This document shows, piece by piece, positions 8,060 to 16,291 of a stretch of DNA of 49,362 nucleotides. Below the pieces are notes generated by a model that worked only from the letters and a program-made list of their open reading frames with translations, had not been told where the DNA came from and did not search any database. The translations under genes were made by a program, and so were the position numbers. The stretch's first letter is position 1. Every line of letters begins with the position of its first letter. Source of the DNA: an uncultured Collinsella sp. Lineage in GTDB: Bacteria; Actinomycetota; Coriobacteriia; Coriobacteriales; Coriobacteriaceae. The stretch is from NCBI GenBank assembly GCA_900542165.1, contig UQMM01000014.1, positions 1 through 49,362 of the forward strand, written 5' to 3'.

Positions 8060-8638
8060 ATGCCTGAACGCTTGGTTTCGACGACATGCTTGGGAAATCT
8101 CAACGATCCGTCCTATGAACTCCTGCTTCGCCGGAAGTTAGGCGGCGTCTTTGAAGTTGACGAGTTGCTGCTCGATTGGGACCAGGCTGATGTATGCGCG
8201 CTTGTGGGCGTGACGGAGCTGGGGCGCACGGTCGATGTTCGGCTGGATGCTACCGACGGCGGTCGTCTTGCCGACGGTGACGTGCTCGCTATCGACCACA
8301 CGGGCGCGGTGCCCGTGGTGGTTGTCGTACGTCTGCGCAGCGCCGAGGTTTATTTGGTCGAAGTTGACCGCATGGACCCGATTGCGCTCGCGCATGCGTG
8401 CTGGGAGATCGGCAATATGCACACGCCGCTTTTCCGAGGCGATTCGGACGAGCATACCGTGCGCATGTATACGCCGGTGCAGCCTGTTTTGGGCCGCATG
8501 CTCCGGGGCGTCGAGGGCGTACGGCTCTCGGTGGTTACCCGTGAACTCGATGCGGACCGGCGCTTTGCGTCGAGTGCGGCGGATGCCGTTGTGAGTATGG
8601 CTCCAGACTTTACGATCGTAAAGAAGGCGCGCGGTTAA
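8060..8638 (+). CDS. UreE-like protein without other urease genes
   Basis: A 192-residue protein resembling the nickel chaperone UreE. The C-terminal half has ALAHACWEIGNMHTPLF, matching the conserved UreE LGNRH segment (GNMH at 118-121 would bind metal). It is followed by YTPVQPVLGRMLRGVEGV, matching the family's helix and strand. The His-rich tail of classical UreE is missing. No urease subunit or ureF/G/D gene lies in the window. Tight coupling to the SlyD-like gene suggests the pair serves another nickel enzyme or has drifted in role. The family call rests on motif recognition. Confidence 0.7.
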   Translation: MPERLVSTTCLGNLNDPSYELLLRRKLGGVFEVDELLLDWDQADVCALVGVTELGRTVDVRLDATDGGRLADGDVLAIDHTGAVPVVVVVRLRSAEVYLVEVDRMDPIALAHACWEIGNMHTPLFRGDSDEHTVRMYTPVQPVLGRMLRGVEGVRLSVVTRELDADRRFASSAADAVVSMAPDFTIVKKARG

Positions 8639-8648
8639 CGTGCGTATG

Positions 8649-8693
8649 AGTAAGACGGACTTTGAGAGGCAGCTATTCAAAGTCCGTCTTACT
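8649..8693. repeat. Perfect 17-bp inverted repeat
   Basis: The arms 8649-8665 and 8677-8693 (AGTAAGACGGACTTTGA and its complement) enclose an 11-base loop. It starts right after the UreE-like gene and ends 29 bases before the next start. No T tract follows, so it may be a weak terminator or one of the intergenic hairpins common in this window. Confidence 0.75.
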
Positions 8694-8721
8694 GTTGATG
8701 AGGTGCTTTGGGGGAAAGCAT

Positions 8722-9519
8722 ATGGGTCTTGAGGGAATCAAGCTGATTGCATGCGATTTGGACGGCACTTTGCTGCATCCGGGGGAGCGCGAGCCGCGTT
8801 CCGAGGCCTTTGAACTCATCGACGAACTGCATCGTCGCGGTATCGTGTTTATGCCGGCGAGCGGTCGTCAATATGCGAGCTTGCGCTACCTGTTTGCCCC
8901 GGTGGCCGATGAGCTCGCCTATGTATGCGAAAACGGAGCCCTAGTGATGAGCGAGGGGCGTGCCGTTGTCAAGCGTTCCATGGAGCGTAGCCTTGCTATG
9001 GATATCGCGAATGCCGTGGTTGCGTATCCCCATGCCGACGTGACCCTTTCGTGTGAGGGACACCTCTACACCATGAGCGGCAACGATGCGTTCGTCGACC
9101 ATTTGCGCTATGAGGTCCACTGCGATGTGGCGGTGGTCGACCGTCCCGAGGACATCGACGAGGACGTCATTAAGATTGCCTTCCAGACGCCCGAGGTGGA
9201 TCAGCCGGCGGCCCTGGAGTATTTTGAGTGCCTCTTTAGCGACCGTGTCGACGTGATGACGTCGGGAACCGAGTGGACGGACTTTATCGGCTTTGGTTCG
9301 GGCAAGGGTTCCGCGCTTGCCGATTACGGTCGTGCCCTGGGAATTTCGCCCGACGAGATGATGGCGTTTGGCGATAACGAAAACGACCGCGACATGCTCA
9401 ACGTAGTGGGCCATCCTTATCTAATGGAGAGCTGCAATCCCTCTATGTGTGGCATCAACGACCGCGTCCGCTACGTGCGCACGGTCGAAGAAGAACTGCG
9501 CTGCCTGCTCGCCGAGTAG
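8722..9519 (+). CDS. Cof-type HAD-superfamily phosphatase
   Basis: A 265-residue haloacid-dehalogenase-like hydrolase of the Cof subfamily, which dephosphorylates sugar phosphates and similar small molecules. The nucleophile motif is CDLDGTLL (residues 9-16). Motif II is MPASGRQYASL. Motifs III and IV appear as GKGSAL and FGDNENDRDML. The C2 cap domain lies between. The start ATG 8722 has GGGGGAAA upstream. The substrate is unknown. Confidence 0.9.
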   Translation: MGLEGIKLIACDLDGTLLHPGEREPRSEAFELIDELHRRGIVFMPASGRQYASLRYLFAPVADELAYVCENGALVMSEGRAVVKRSMERSLAMDIANAVVAYPHADVTLSCEGHLYTMSGNDAFVDHLRYEVHCDVAVVDRPEDIDEDVIKIAFQTPEVDQPAALEYFECLFSDRVDVMTSGTEWTDFIGFGSGKGSALADYGRALGISPDEMMAFGDNENDRDMLNVVGHPYLMESCNPSMCGINDRVRYVRTVEEELRCLLAE

Positions 9520-9595
9520 ATATATGTGGCATGCCTAGGAATCTCTTTTTGCTACAGAGTGCAGAAAGGTGGATTTTAAGGCATGTCCCGAACAT

Positions 9596-9976
9596 CTACC
9601 GGCAGTCGGGGCAGAGACCCTCGAAGATGGTGTAGTGCGACGTGACGTGCCAGCCGATTTGCTCGGATGCCTTGGCGTCGAGCTGGGCATCGAAGGGGAG
9701 TGGTACGTCGATGACGCGGCTGCACGAGGTGCAGATGATATGCGCATGCGGCTCGATCGTGCGATCGAAGCGGCTGCCGCCCGGCGTCTTGATGGAGAGA
9801 ATCTCGCCGGCGTCGGCCAAGAGATTGAGGTTGCGGTAGACCGTGCCGCGGCTGATTTTGTCATCCTGCGCGCGCACGACGTTGTAGATTTCGTCGGCGG
9901 TGGGATGGTTATAGCTTTGGCGCACGGCGTCAAGAACCAGCTTTCGCTGCCTGGTATTCCTTCTTTGCACCGCCAT
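9596..9976 (-). CDS. Fur-family transcriptional regulator (PerR-like)
   Basis: A 126-residue metal-sensing repressor. The winged helix includes HPTADEIYNVVRAQDDKISRGTVYRNL, typical of Fur/PerR. The dimer domain has EPHAHIICTSC and a terminal CPDC, giving the two CxxC pairs of the structural zinc site. The short N-terminus and the HAHIIC segment favour a PerR or general Fur role, but the sensed signal cannot be fixed from sequence. The start ATG 9976 follows a GAGGCGAGG site. Confidence 0.9.
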   Translation of the reverse strand: MAVQRRNTRQRKLVLDAVRQSYNHPTADEIYNVVRAQDDKISRGTVYRNLNLLADAGEILSIKTPGGSRFDRTIEPHAHIICTSCSRVIDVPLPFDAQLDAKASEQIGWHVTSHYTIFEGLCPDCR

Positions 9977-10037
9977 GCGCCTCGCCTCTTTTCTATCAAC
10001 GGTCGTAGGTAAATGATACCGTATTTAGCACACAATA

Positions 10038-10448
10038 CTAATAACGAGGCGTGAAACCGTCTTCATTGGCAAGTGGGGCTCGGGCCTGGGCGTCTACGAG
10101 GCGAAAACGCGTTCCCATACGCTCGTAGGAGGCATGAAGCGCCTCGAGATGAGATAGGATATTTGCCGGAGCCCCCTGTATCTCCATCTCGACTGAGCCG
10201 TCTTCCATGTTACGCACCCAGCCGGTGAGCGCGCGTGCCTGCGCGAGGTTGGTGTTGGTAAAGCGAAAGCCAACGCCCTGGACTTGCCCCGCCCAGCGCA
10301 GGAAATAGCGCAGGGGAGTGTCTTGAGTGGCCTCGTCGCTTGCGAGCACAGTAAGCCTGCGGCGCAGCTCGAGCTCGACGTTTGATGGTTTTTGAGGCTC
10401 TCGACTGCCGCCGGTGACGCTGGAGAAGAACGTATCGAAGAGGCCCAT
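10038..10448 (-). CDS. Acylphosphatase-domain protein
   Basis: A 136-residue protein whose C-terminal 90 residues are an acylphosphatase: RWAGQVQGVGFRFTNTNLA holds the phosphate-binding loop and catalytic Arg, and TGWVRNMEDGSVEMEIQG holds the catalytic Asn. The first 45 residues are an unusual N-terminal extension without a recognised fold. The ATG lies two bases after the stop of the oxidoreductase gene, so they form one operon. It may hydrolyse carboxyl-phosphate mixed anhydrides. Confidence 0.88.
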   Translation of the reverse strand: MGLFDTFFSSVTGGSREPQKPSNVELELRRRLTVLASDEATQDTPLRYFLRWAGQVQGVGFRFTNTNLAQARALTGWVRNMEDGSVEMEIQGAPANILSHLEALHASYERMGTRFRLVDAQARAPLANEDGFTPRY

Positions 10449-10450
10449 AG

Positions 10451-11557
10451 CTATGCCTGCTTGCCTGCGTCGGCCGGGAAGGTTATGCCGGCCTGCTGGC
10501 GCACGGCATCCATGATGCGCAGTGAGACGAGTGTGACATCGCGGTAGTGGCCAAGCTCGTGGCGTCCCGCCGTGGTCTCCCAAATCTCTTCCTTAACGTT
10601 ATCGATGCCGCCGATGGCGGTGATAAAGTCTGTGAGTTCGTATTCCATAGTGTTGCTCGATTTGGGCAGGTCGAGCACGCGGCCGTTGTCTCCCTGTTCG
10701 CGCGGTGCCTCGGTCGCCGAGCCGCGTACGACGTCGCCGCGATAGTCGATGCGGACGTTGCGGGGCGTGGACAGATGGTCGATCTGGATAGTGCCACGCT
10801 CGCCTTCGATCTGCGAGGGCAGCAGGTCATTCGTAATTTTGGAGTGCGCGAGCTCGACGGAGATACGGCCACCGCCGTAGCTGGCGAGGATGGAACCGCA
10901 GCCATCGATGGGGCCGTGCGTGAGCTGTCGCGTGGTGGGGTCGAGCAGTGTGGTCATGCTGGTGAGACCGGAGGGCATGCCGAAAATCTCGACCATGGGC
11001 TCGACGGTGTAGACACCAATGTCCATGAGGGAACCCGATGCCATATTGCAGTCGAAGATATTGGTGGCGCGCCCTGCGAGAACCTCGTTGTAGCGCGAAG
11101 AATACTTGCCAAAGCGTAACGATGCACGACGAATGGGCGCAATCTCGCCTAGGGCGTCCTCGACGGCGTGGAAAGCGGGGTCATGGAGCGGGCGCATGGC
11201 CTCGAGGGCTACGACGCCCGCCGCCTCGGCTGCGCGAAAGACCTCGAGCGCTTGCGCCTCGGTGGCGCAGAAGGGCTTTTCGACGATAACGTGCTTACCG
11301 CCGGCGATGCAGGCGAGCGCCTGCTCGTGATGGAGCGCGTTGGGGCTGCCGATGTAGACGGCGTCGACGTCGGCAGCGGACGCAAGCTCGTCAAGCGCGG
11401 TGAAGTTACGCTCGCCGCCGTGCTTAGCGGTGAAGGCGGCGCCGCAATCTGCATCGCGCGAGAGCGTGCCTACGAATGTAGCCTGGTCGTTGGCATTGAC
11501 GACTTGGATAAAGTCGTCGGTGATCATGGATGTGCCGATGGTTGCGATGCGCAGCAT
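10451..11557 (-). CDS. Gfo/Idh/MocA-family oxidoreductase
   Basis: A 368-residue NAD(P)-dependent sugar-type dehydrogenase. The Rossmann fold begins MLRIATIGTSMITDDF. VIVEKPFCATEAQA is the conserved EKP motif that includes the catalytic Lys. The middle has GSLMDIGVYTVEPM, the usual DxGxY motif. The start ATG 11557 has GGGGG upstream. The acylphosphatase gene is coupled downstream. The sugar substrate is not predictable. Confidence 0.88.
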   Translation of the reverse strand: MLRIATIGTSMITDDFIQVVNANDQATFVGTLSRDADCGAAFTAKHGGERNFTALDELASAADVDAVYIGSPNALHHEQALACIAGGKHVIVEKPFCATEAQALEVFRAAEAAGVVALEAMRPLHDPAFHAVEDALGEIAPIRRASLRFGKYSSRYNEVLAGRATNIFDCNMASGSLMDIGVYTVEPMVEIFGMPSGLTSMTTLLDPTTRQLTHGPIDGCGSILASYGGGRISVELAHSKITNDLLPSQIEGERGTIQIDHLSTPRNVRIDYRGDVVRGSATEAPREQGDNGRVLDLPKSSNTMEYELTDFITAIGGIDNVKEEIWETTAGRHELGHYRDVTLVSLRIMDAVRQQAGITFPADAGKQA

Positions 11558-11630
11558 ATGTCCCCCTTGCATTGTTTGGCCTACAGGACGAGTGTAGCGC
11601 GGGAGGACACAAAAGCGTGCGAAAACGCCG

Positions 11631-12116
11631 TTACAGGTCGCTCTCGTTAAAGCCGGTGTCGATATCTAGGTTGCTGCCGTCGGCCGCGGTGGTGGCGAGC
11701 TCGTCGCAGCGCTCATTGAGCTCGTGGCCGGCATGCCCCTTAACCCAGATGAACTCCACCTTATGCTTGCTTTTTGCGGCAAGTAGGCGCTCCCACAGGT
11801 CGCGGTTTTTAACGGGCTGCTTGTTGGCAGTTTTCCACCCGCGCTTTTGCCAGCCGTCGATCCAGTGTTTGTTGAAGGCGTTGACGACGTACTGCGAATC
11901 GGAATGGACTTCGACGTCGCAGGGGCGGTTGAGCGCCTCGAGCGCCACGATGACCGCCATGAGCTCCATGCGGTTGTTGGTAGTCTTGGCGTAGCCACGC
12001 GCAAGCTCGGAGGTGAAGGTCTTGCCGGCGGGGTTGGTGTACTTGAGCACGGCGCCGTAGCCGCCGCGTCCCGGATTTGATCGGGCCGAGCCGTCGGTAT
12101 AGATGATGACCTTCAC
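11631..12116 (-). CDS. rnhA: Ribonuclease HI
   Basis: Cleaves RNA in RNA-DNA hybrids. The 161-residue product has all four catalytic acids: Asp in YTDGSARSNPG, Glu in NNRMELMAV, Asp in HSDSQYVV and Asp in NERCDELA. The basic handle region (KHWIDGWQKRGWKTANKQPVKN) is present. GTG 12116 is chosen because AAAGGA lies just upstream and the protein then starts VKVIIYTDG. Confidence 0.96.
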   Translation of the reverse strand: MKVIIYTDGSARSNPGRGGYGAVLKYTNPAGKTFTSELARGYAKTTNNRMELMAVIVALEALNRPCDVEVHSDSQYVVNAFNKHWIDGWQKRGWKTANKQPVKNRDLWERLLAAKSKHKVEFIWVKGHAGHELNERCDELATTAADGSNLDIDTGFNESDL

Positions 12117-12215
12117 ATGTTTCCTTTCGTTGGGTACGTTTCGTGTGAGTGACCATTGTAGCGCCATGCCCGCCGGGGGCTAGCAATCTACGATTTCTAC
12201 CCCGTCTTCCGACGG

Positions 12216-13118
12216 TTAGTTGGCATGGATGATGCGGTTGAGCTCGTCGAGGTATTGTTGCAAGAGGGGAGAGGGCTTGCGCTCGTCGTGCATGATATAG
12301 CCTACGTGCATCGTTGGGGCGTCTGCTAACGGGATCGATGCCATACCCCATTGCATTTCATTGGAGAGGACACCGGTCGACAGGGTGTAACCGTTCGACG
12401 TGATAAGTAAGTTAGTAAGTGTTCCGCGGTCCGAGATTCGTATGTTGCGGTCGCAGGGGATATAGCTAAAAGGTTCCTCAGCGTAATAGAAGGAGTTTGA
12501 GGTTCCCTGCTCAAAGCTATAACGCGTATAGGGTGTGAGGTCGGCAAGGGACAGCTGCGGGCGGCGGGCAAGCGGGTGGCGCTCGCTAACGAAGACGTGG
12601 ACCGTTGCGTCGAATAGGGGATGGAAGCTCGCGCGCGCATCGGCAAAAGCCTTCTGCAGAACGCGGGCGTTAAAGTCGTCCAGATAGAGGATGCCGATGT
12701 CGCTGCGAAACGCGCGGACGTCATCGATGATCTGCGAGGTGGTGGTCTCACGCATGATGAACTCGAACTTGCTGTCACGGCAGCGCTCGACCACGTTGAC
12801 AAAGGCCTCGACCGAAAAGGCGTAGTGCTGGGCGGAAATGGCGAGGCGGGCTTGCGGGGTGCCGCCGTCCTCGTAGCGCGCCTCGAGCATGTCGGCCTGC
12901 TCTACGACCTGGCGCGCATAGCCCAAAAGCTCGGTGCCGTCGTTGGTGAGCGTGACGCCGCGGCTGGAGCGCGTAAAGATCTCCAGATTGAGTTCCTGTT
13001 CCAGGCTTTTGACGGCGTTTGAGATGTTGGACTGAGCGGTATAGAGGCGCTGAGCTGCGGCGTTAATTGAGCCGGATTCTGCCACGGCGATAAGAAAGCG
13101 AAGCTGCTGGAGGGTCAT
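12216..13118 (-). CDS. LysR-family transcriptional regulator
   Basis: A 300-residue activator or repressor. The N-terminal helix-turn-helix reads LQQLRFLIAVAESGSINAAAQRLYTAQSNISNAVKSLE. The rest is the periplasmic-binding-like effector domain. It is divergent from metY across 273 bp. LysR regulators commonly control the divergent neighbour, so sulfur-amino-acid control is a fair inference, with O-acetylhomoserine or O-acetylserine as possible effector. The start is ATG 13118 with GAAAGGA upstream. Confidence 0.88.
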   Translation of the reverse strand: MTLQQLRFLIAVAESGSINAAAQRLYTAQSNISNAVKSLEQELNLEIFTRSSRGVTLTNDGTELLGYARQVVEQADMLEARYEDGGTPQARLAISAQHYAFSVEAFVNVVERCRDSKFEFIMRETTTSQIIDDVRAFRSDIGILYLDDFNARVLQKAFADARASFHPLFDATVHVFVSERHPLARRPQLSLADLTPYTRYSFEQGTSNSFYYAEEPFSYIPCDRNIRISDRGTLTNLLITSNGYTLSTGVLSNEMQWGMASIPLADAPTMHVGYIMHDERKPSPLLQQYLDELNRIIHAN

Positions 13119-13179
13119 CGGCGCCCGTCCTTTCAATAGCTATCTAAAAAACCGATAACAGGTTAGCGCTTTTAAGTGA

Positions 13180-13208
13180 TTGACCGAGCGAAACAATGCT
13201 CGTACTAT
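13180..13208 (+). promoter_or_regulatory. Promoter of the metY leader
   Basis: TTGACC (13180-13185) and TACTAT (13203-13208) are 17 bp apart. The spacer contains GAGC/GCTC as a small inverted repeat. The predicted start near 13215 gives a leader of about 175 nt before metY. Confidence 0.65.
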
Positions 13209-13275
13209 TCAAAACACACAAAGGCGGTAGGTAATTAAGCCAACCACGGAACGGGATGCGAAAGGAGGCCCGCAT

Positions 13276-13329
13276 ATGAATTGCTTACCAAGACGAATGC
13301 CGGGCTCCTGTTTGCGCCCGTCGGCGTGA
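13276..13329 (+). CDS. Candidate cysteine leader peptide upstream of metY
   Basis: A 17-codon ORF, MNCLPRRMPGSCLRPSA, begins at an ATG seven bases after AAAGGAGG, a stronger site than most genes here have. Codons 3 and 12 are cysteine, in front of a gene for homocysteine/cysteine-type synthesis. A segment covering codons 8-11 (CTCCT at 13305-13309) can pair with GGAG before the peptide (13264 on), with CAGGAG just after it, or with AGGAG of the metY ribosome site. Slow translation at Cys12 would cover it. The leader role is inference. Confidence 0.6.
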   Translation: MNCLPRRMPGSCLRPSA

Positions 13330-13391
13330 TCAGGAGACAGCGACTTACTTCTCTCTAATTTATTAACTTTTGTTCGATCAAGGAGATCATC

Positions 13392-14702
13392 ATGAGCCAG
13401 TTCATCAACAACCCCGAGCACACCTTTGGTTTCGATACCCTGCAGCTTCACGTTGGCCAGGAGAGCGCCGATCCCGCATCCGACTCCCGCGCCGTGCCTA
13501 TCTACCAGACCACGAGCTATGTGTTCCGCAATTCCCAGCACGCCGCCGACCGCTTTGGTCTTGCCGACGCTGGTAACATCTACGGCCGTCTGACCAACTC
13601 CACCCAGGGCGTCTTCGAGGACCGTATCGCCGCACTCGAGGGCGGTGTGGCAGGTCTTGCCGTCGCCTCCGGTGCTGCTGCCATCACCTATACCCTGCAG
13701 GCTCTTGCCCAGGCCGGTGACCACGTGGTGGCTCAAAAGACCATCTACGGTGGCTCCTACAACCTGCTGGAGCATACGCTCTCCCAGTTTGGCGTCGAGA
13801 CCACCTTCGTCGATGCCCATAACCTGGAAGAGGTCGAGGGGGCCATCAAGGACAACACCACGGTCATCTATCTCGAGACGCTCGGCAACCCCAACTCCGA
13901 CATCCCCAACATCGACGCTATCTCCGAGATCGCCAAGAAGCACGGTCTGCCGGTTGTCGTCGACAACACCTTCGGCACCCCGTATCTGTTCCGTCCGCTG
14001 GAGCATGGTGCCAACATCGTCGTCCACTCCGCAACCAAGTTCATCGGCGGTCACGGCACTTCGCTGGGCGGTGTGATCGTCGACGGCGGTAACTTTGATT
14101 GGAAGGCGAGCGGAAAGTACGCCCAGATCGCTGAGCCCAACCCCTCCTACCACGGTGTTTCGTTTGCCGAGGCTGCCGGTCCCGCCGCCTTCGCGACCTA
14201 TGTCCGCGCTATCTTGCTGCGTGACGAGGGCGCCTGCATCAGCCCGTTCAACGCCTGGGTCCTGCTCCAGGGCACCGAGACTCTGTCGCTGCGCGTTGAC
14301 CGTCATGTCGAGAACACCAAGAAGGTCGTTGAGTTCCTGGTTGGTGACAGCCACGTCGCCAAGGTGAACCACCCGAGCCTGTCCGAGCACCCCGATCACG
14401 AGCTCTATCAGAAGTACTTCCCCAACGGTGGTGCCTCGATCTTTACCTTTGAGATTAAGGGTGGCCAGGAGGCGGCTTGGAAGTTCATCGATCATCTGCA
14501 GGTGTTCTCGCTGCTTGCCAACGTGGCCGACGTCAAGTCGCTCGTCGTGCACCCGGCTACCACCACGCACTCCCAGCTCTCTGCCGAGGAGCTCGCCGAG
14601 CAGAACATCACGCCCTCCACGATCCGTCTTTCCATCGGTACCGAGAACGCCGAGGATATCATTTGGGATCTGAAGCAGGCCTTCGCCGCGCTGGACGAGT
14701 AA
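13392..14702 (+). CDS. metY: O-acetylhomoserine aminocarboxypropyltransferase (sulfhydrylase)
   Basis: PLP enzyme that makes homocysteine from O-acetylhomoserine and sulfide. The 436 residues match the length of MetY rather than the shorter MetB/MetC (about 390). Conserved blocks are FDTLQLHVGQ, YGRLTNSTQ, LASGAAA-type (VASGAAAITY), VVVDNTFGTPYL and the PLP lysine in VHSATKFIGGHGTS. The C-terminus carries SLVVHPATTTHSQL and STIRLSIGTENAEDI. The start is backed by AAGGAG. A leader with a small cysteine-coding ORF precedes it. Confidence 0.93.
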   Translation: MSQFINNPEHTFGFDTLQLHVGQESADPASDSRAVPIYQTTSYVFRNSQHAADRFGLADAGNIYGRLTNSTQGVFEDRIAALEGGVAGLAVASGAAAITYTLQALAQAGDHVVAQKTIYGGSYNLLEHTLSQFGVETTFVDAHNLEEVEGAIKDNTTVIYLETLGNPNSDIPNIDAISEIAKKHGLPVVVDNTFGTPYLFRPLEHGANIVVHSATKFIGGHGTSLGGVIVDGGNFDWKASGKYAQIAEPNPSYHGVSFAEAAGPAAFATYVRAILLRDEGACISPFNAWVLLQGTETLSLRVDRHVENTKKVVEFLVGDSHVAKVNHPSLSEHPDHELYQKYFPNGGASIFTFEIKGGQEAAWKFIDHLQVFSLLANVADVKSLVVHPATTTHSQLSAEELAEQNITPSTIRLSIGTENAEDIIWDLKQAFAALDE

Positions 14703-14762
14703 GGCGACTTGTGCAAGGACCCCTTGCGACTCGATAGGTATAACTGCATAAAATGCCTGCTC

Positions 14763-14803
14763 AAGGCGCCTGTGCGAACAATGGTTGCACAGGCGCCTTT
14801 TTT
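14763..14803 (+). terminator. Terminator of metY
   Basis: A perfect 13-bp stem (14763-14775 with 14787-14799) is followed by a run of T to 14803. Confidence 0.92.
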
Positions 14804-15014
14804 GCATAGAGCGGGTGCAAAAACAGGGTTTTTGACACGCTTTATGCATTTGAGTTGTGGAAAACTCCTGTTGAGAGGATGTGAGTTTTACGCAATTGAC
14901 GTGCGCCTTTTGAGTAAAACCGCAGGTCGCGATTTGCTCGGGGTACTATGCAGCGCGATCGAATCACACGCAGCTCAAACGCAGCAAAAACGCACTACGG
15001 AGGTTTCCAGCTAC
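14804..15014 (+). other. Leader and promoter region of the secreted-protein gene
   Basis: Between the metY terminator and the secreted-protein gene there is no supported ORF. GTTTTAC and GTAAAAC near 14885-14925 form an inverted repeat that might be an operator or a leader hairpin. No promoter with good spacing stands out. Confidence 0.35.
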
Positions 15015-15788
15015 ATGAGGATCGATTCACGAAAACCGAAAGCCGCCGCCCTTTCCGCCGCTCTGACCGTGGCACTTTTGGCGGGCGCCGGCGCAACTGA
15101 TGCCCACGCGGCAACACTATCCGATACGGTTGGACCTACGCCGTCCGAAGCGACGCTGGTGCAGCCCGTCGACTACCGCAGCGACGGTTATGGCTCTATG
15201 CAGGAGTGGAACGCCTCGATGGAGGCCAAGCGCGATTCCCTGGAGATGCGCGCTCAGATCATCATGAACATGTACGGTGACTATGCCACCGATGACGAGC
15301 GCGCTGTGCTGCAGGGTTGCATCGACGGCGCGGATAGCCTGTTGACGATGGGGGAGGTCGACGCCAAGTCGACCGAGCTCGATGAGCTGCGCATTGCGCT
15401 TGAGGATGCCAAGCGCGAAGCGCTCGAGGCTGCCGCCGAGGCGGAGGCTGCCGAGGTCGCCCAGGCTTCGTACTACAACGCCGGTTACACTCCGTCCTAC
15501 GCGTCTGCCGCGTCCTACGCGAACGGGTCGGGCCTGACGCGCTCTGCGGGTGTCAATAACTACAACGGGCGCCGCGAGACCTATTACAGCAGCAATGTGC
15601 TTTATCACTATCGCACGGGCGAATGGACTCAGGATTCTGAGGGCTTCTGGCGCGATTCCGACGGCTATTACGTTGTTGCCGCGGGCGATATGGCCCAGGG
15701 CTCGACCTTTACGGGCTCCAAGGGTGATTGCAAGGTCTATGACTCCGGCTGCGCTGCCGGAACCACCGACTACTACACCGGTTGGTAA
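15015..15788 (+). CDS. Secreted protein of unknown function
   Basis: A 257-residue exported protein. Residues 1-32 form a clear Sec signal peptide (basic start, hydrophobic core, cut expected after DAHA). A helical, Ala/Glu-rich stretch of about 50 residues around positions 115-155 may form a coiled coil. A Tyr/Ser-rich linker follows, then a C-terminal domain of about 70 residues with EGFWRDSDGYYVVAAGDMAQG and CKVYDSGCAAGTTDYY. The two cysteines there could form a disulfide. The arrangement resembles small cell-surface or wall-associated proteins of Coriobacteriia. ACGGAGG lies 11 bases before the ATG. Confidence 0.8.
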   Translation: MRIDSRKPKAAALSAALTVALLAGAGATDAHAATLSDTVGPTPSEATLVQPVDYRSDGYGSMQEWNASMEAKRDSLEMRAQIIMNMYGDYATDDERAVLQGCIDGADSLLTMGEVDAKSTELDELRIALEDAKREALEAAAEAEAAEVAQASYYNAGYTPSYASAASYANGSGLTRSAGVNNYNGRRETYYSSNVLYHYRTGEWTQDSEGFWRDSDGYYVVAAGDMAQGSTFTGSKGDCKVYDSGCAAGTTDYYTGW

Positions 15789-15975
15789 TTTTTCTGCATC
15801 ACGGATATTTGGCGGACGGGCGTCTTTACCGAGCTTTAGGGGCAACGTAAGGACGTCCGTTCTATGTATGCGTTTGAGTTAACAGAGCCCTTACCGTGGC
15901 GGTACGCTGGGCGTATGGATGCGGGGCACACTGGTTCTTGAGAAATAAGGTCTTTCTCTTGGAGGAAGTGGTCTT

Positions 15976-16182
15976 GTGAATGCTCGAGATATTGCCGTTG
16001 CCGCCGTCGCGTTGATGCTTGGCTGCCTTGGTCCCACGGCCGCGCTCGTCGCGGGCATTCAGGGGACATGCGGGGCTGCTCCTATCGTGGTCGGCGCGCT
16101 GATCGCGGCCACGCTGCTGGGAAGCGCCGGTGTTGTCCTTTGTCGCGACGATGAGGACGAGGTGCCGGGGTCGCAACGCTAA
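15976..16182 (+). CDS. Small membrane protein, unknown function
   Basis: A 68-residue ORF with two predicted membrane helices (roughly residues 5-28 and 36-57, Ala/Gly/Val rich) and a charged tail DDEDEVPGSQR. GTG 15976 has GGAGGA nine bases upstream. A strong terminator follows at 16224. No family is recognised. Confidence 0.6.
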   Translation: MNARDIAVAAVALMLGCLGPTAALVAGIQGTCGAAPIVVGALIAATLLGSAGVVLCRDDEDEVPGSQR

Positions 16183-16223
16183 CTGTTGTGAGATCGGCCG
16201 CCGATCGTAGACGAAGATGAAGG

Positions 16224-16258
16224 CCGCCGCAGGGGAAAGGTTCCCTTGCGGCGGTTTT
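16224..16258 (+). terminator. Terminator after the small membrane protein gene
   Basis: A 14-bp stem (16224-16237 with 16241-16254, one G-T pair) is followed by TTTT. It lies between convergent genes and may serve panE from the other side, although the T tract favours the plus strand. Confidence 0.85.
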
Positions 16259-16291
16259 GCTGTTAAGGCTGTTGAATGCGGCGAGTTGGCG

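Noticed and set aside
13261..13345. SAM riboswitch in the metY leader
   Set aside because: No SAM-I or SAM-II core sequences are seen; the short Cys-containing ORF explains the leader better.
13209..14849. 546-codon minus-strand ORF opposite metY
   Set aside because: Shadow of metY. The composition is typical of antisense frames and no family motif is present.
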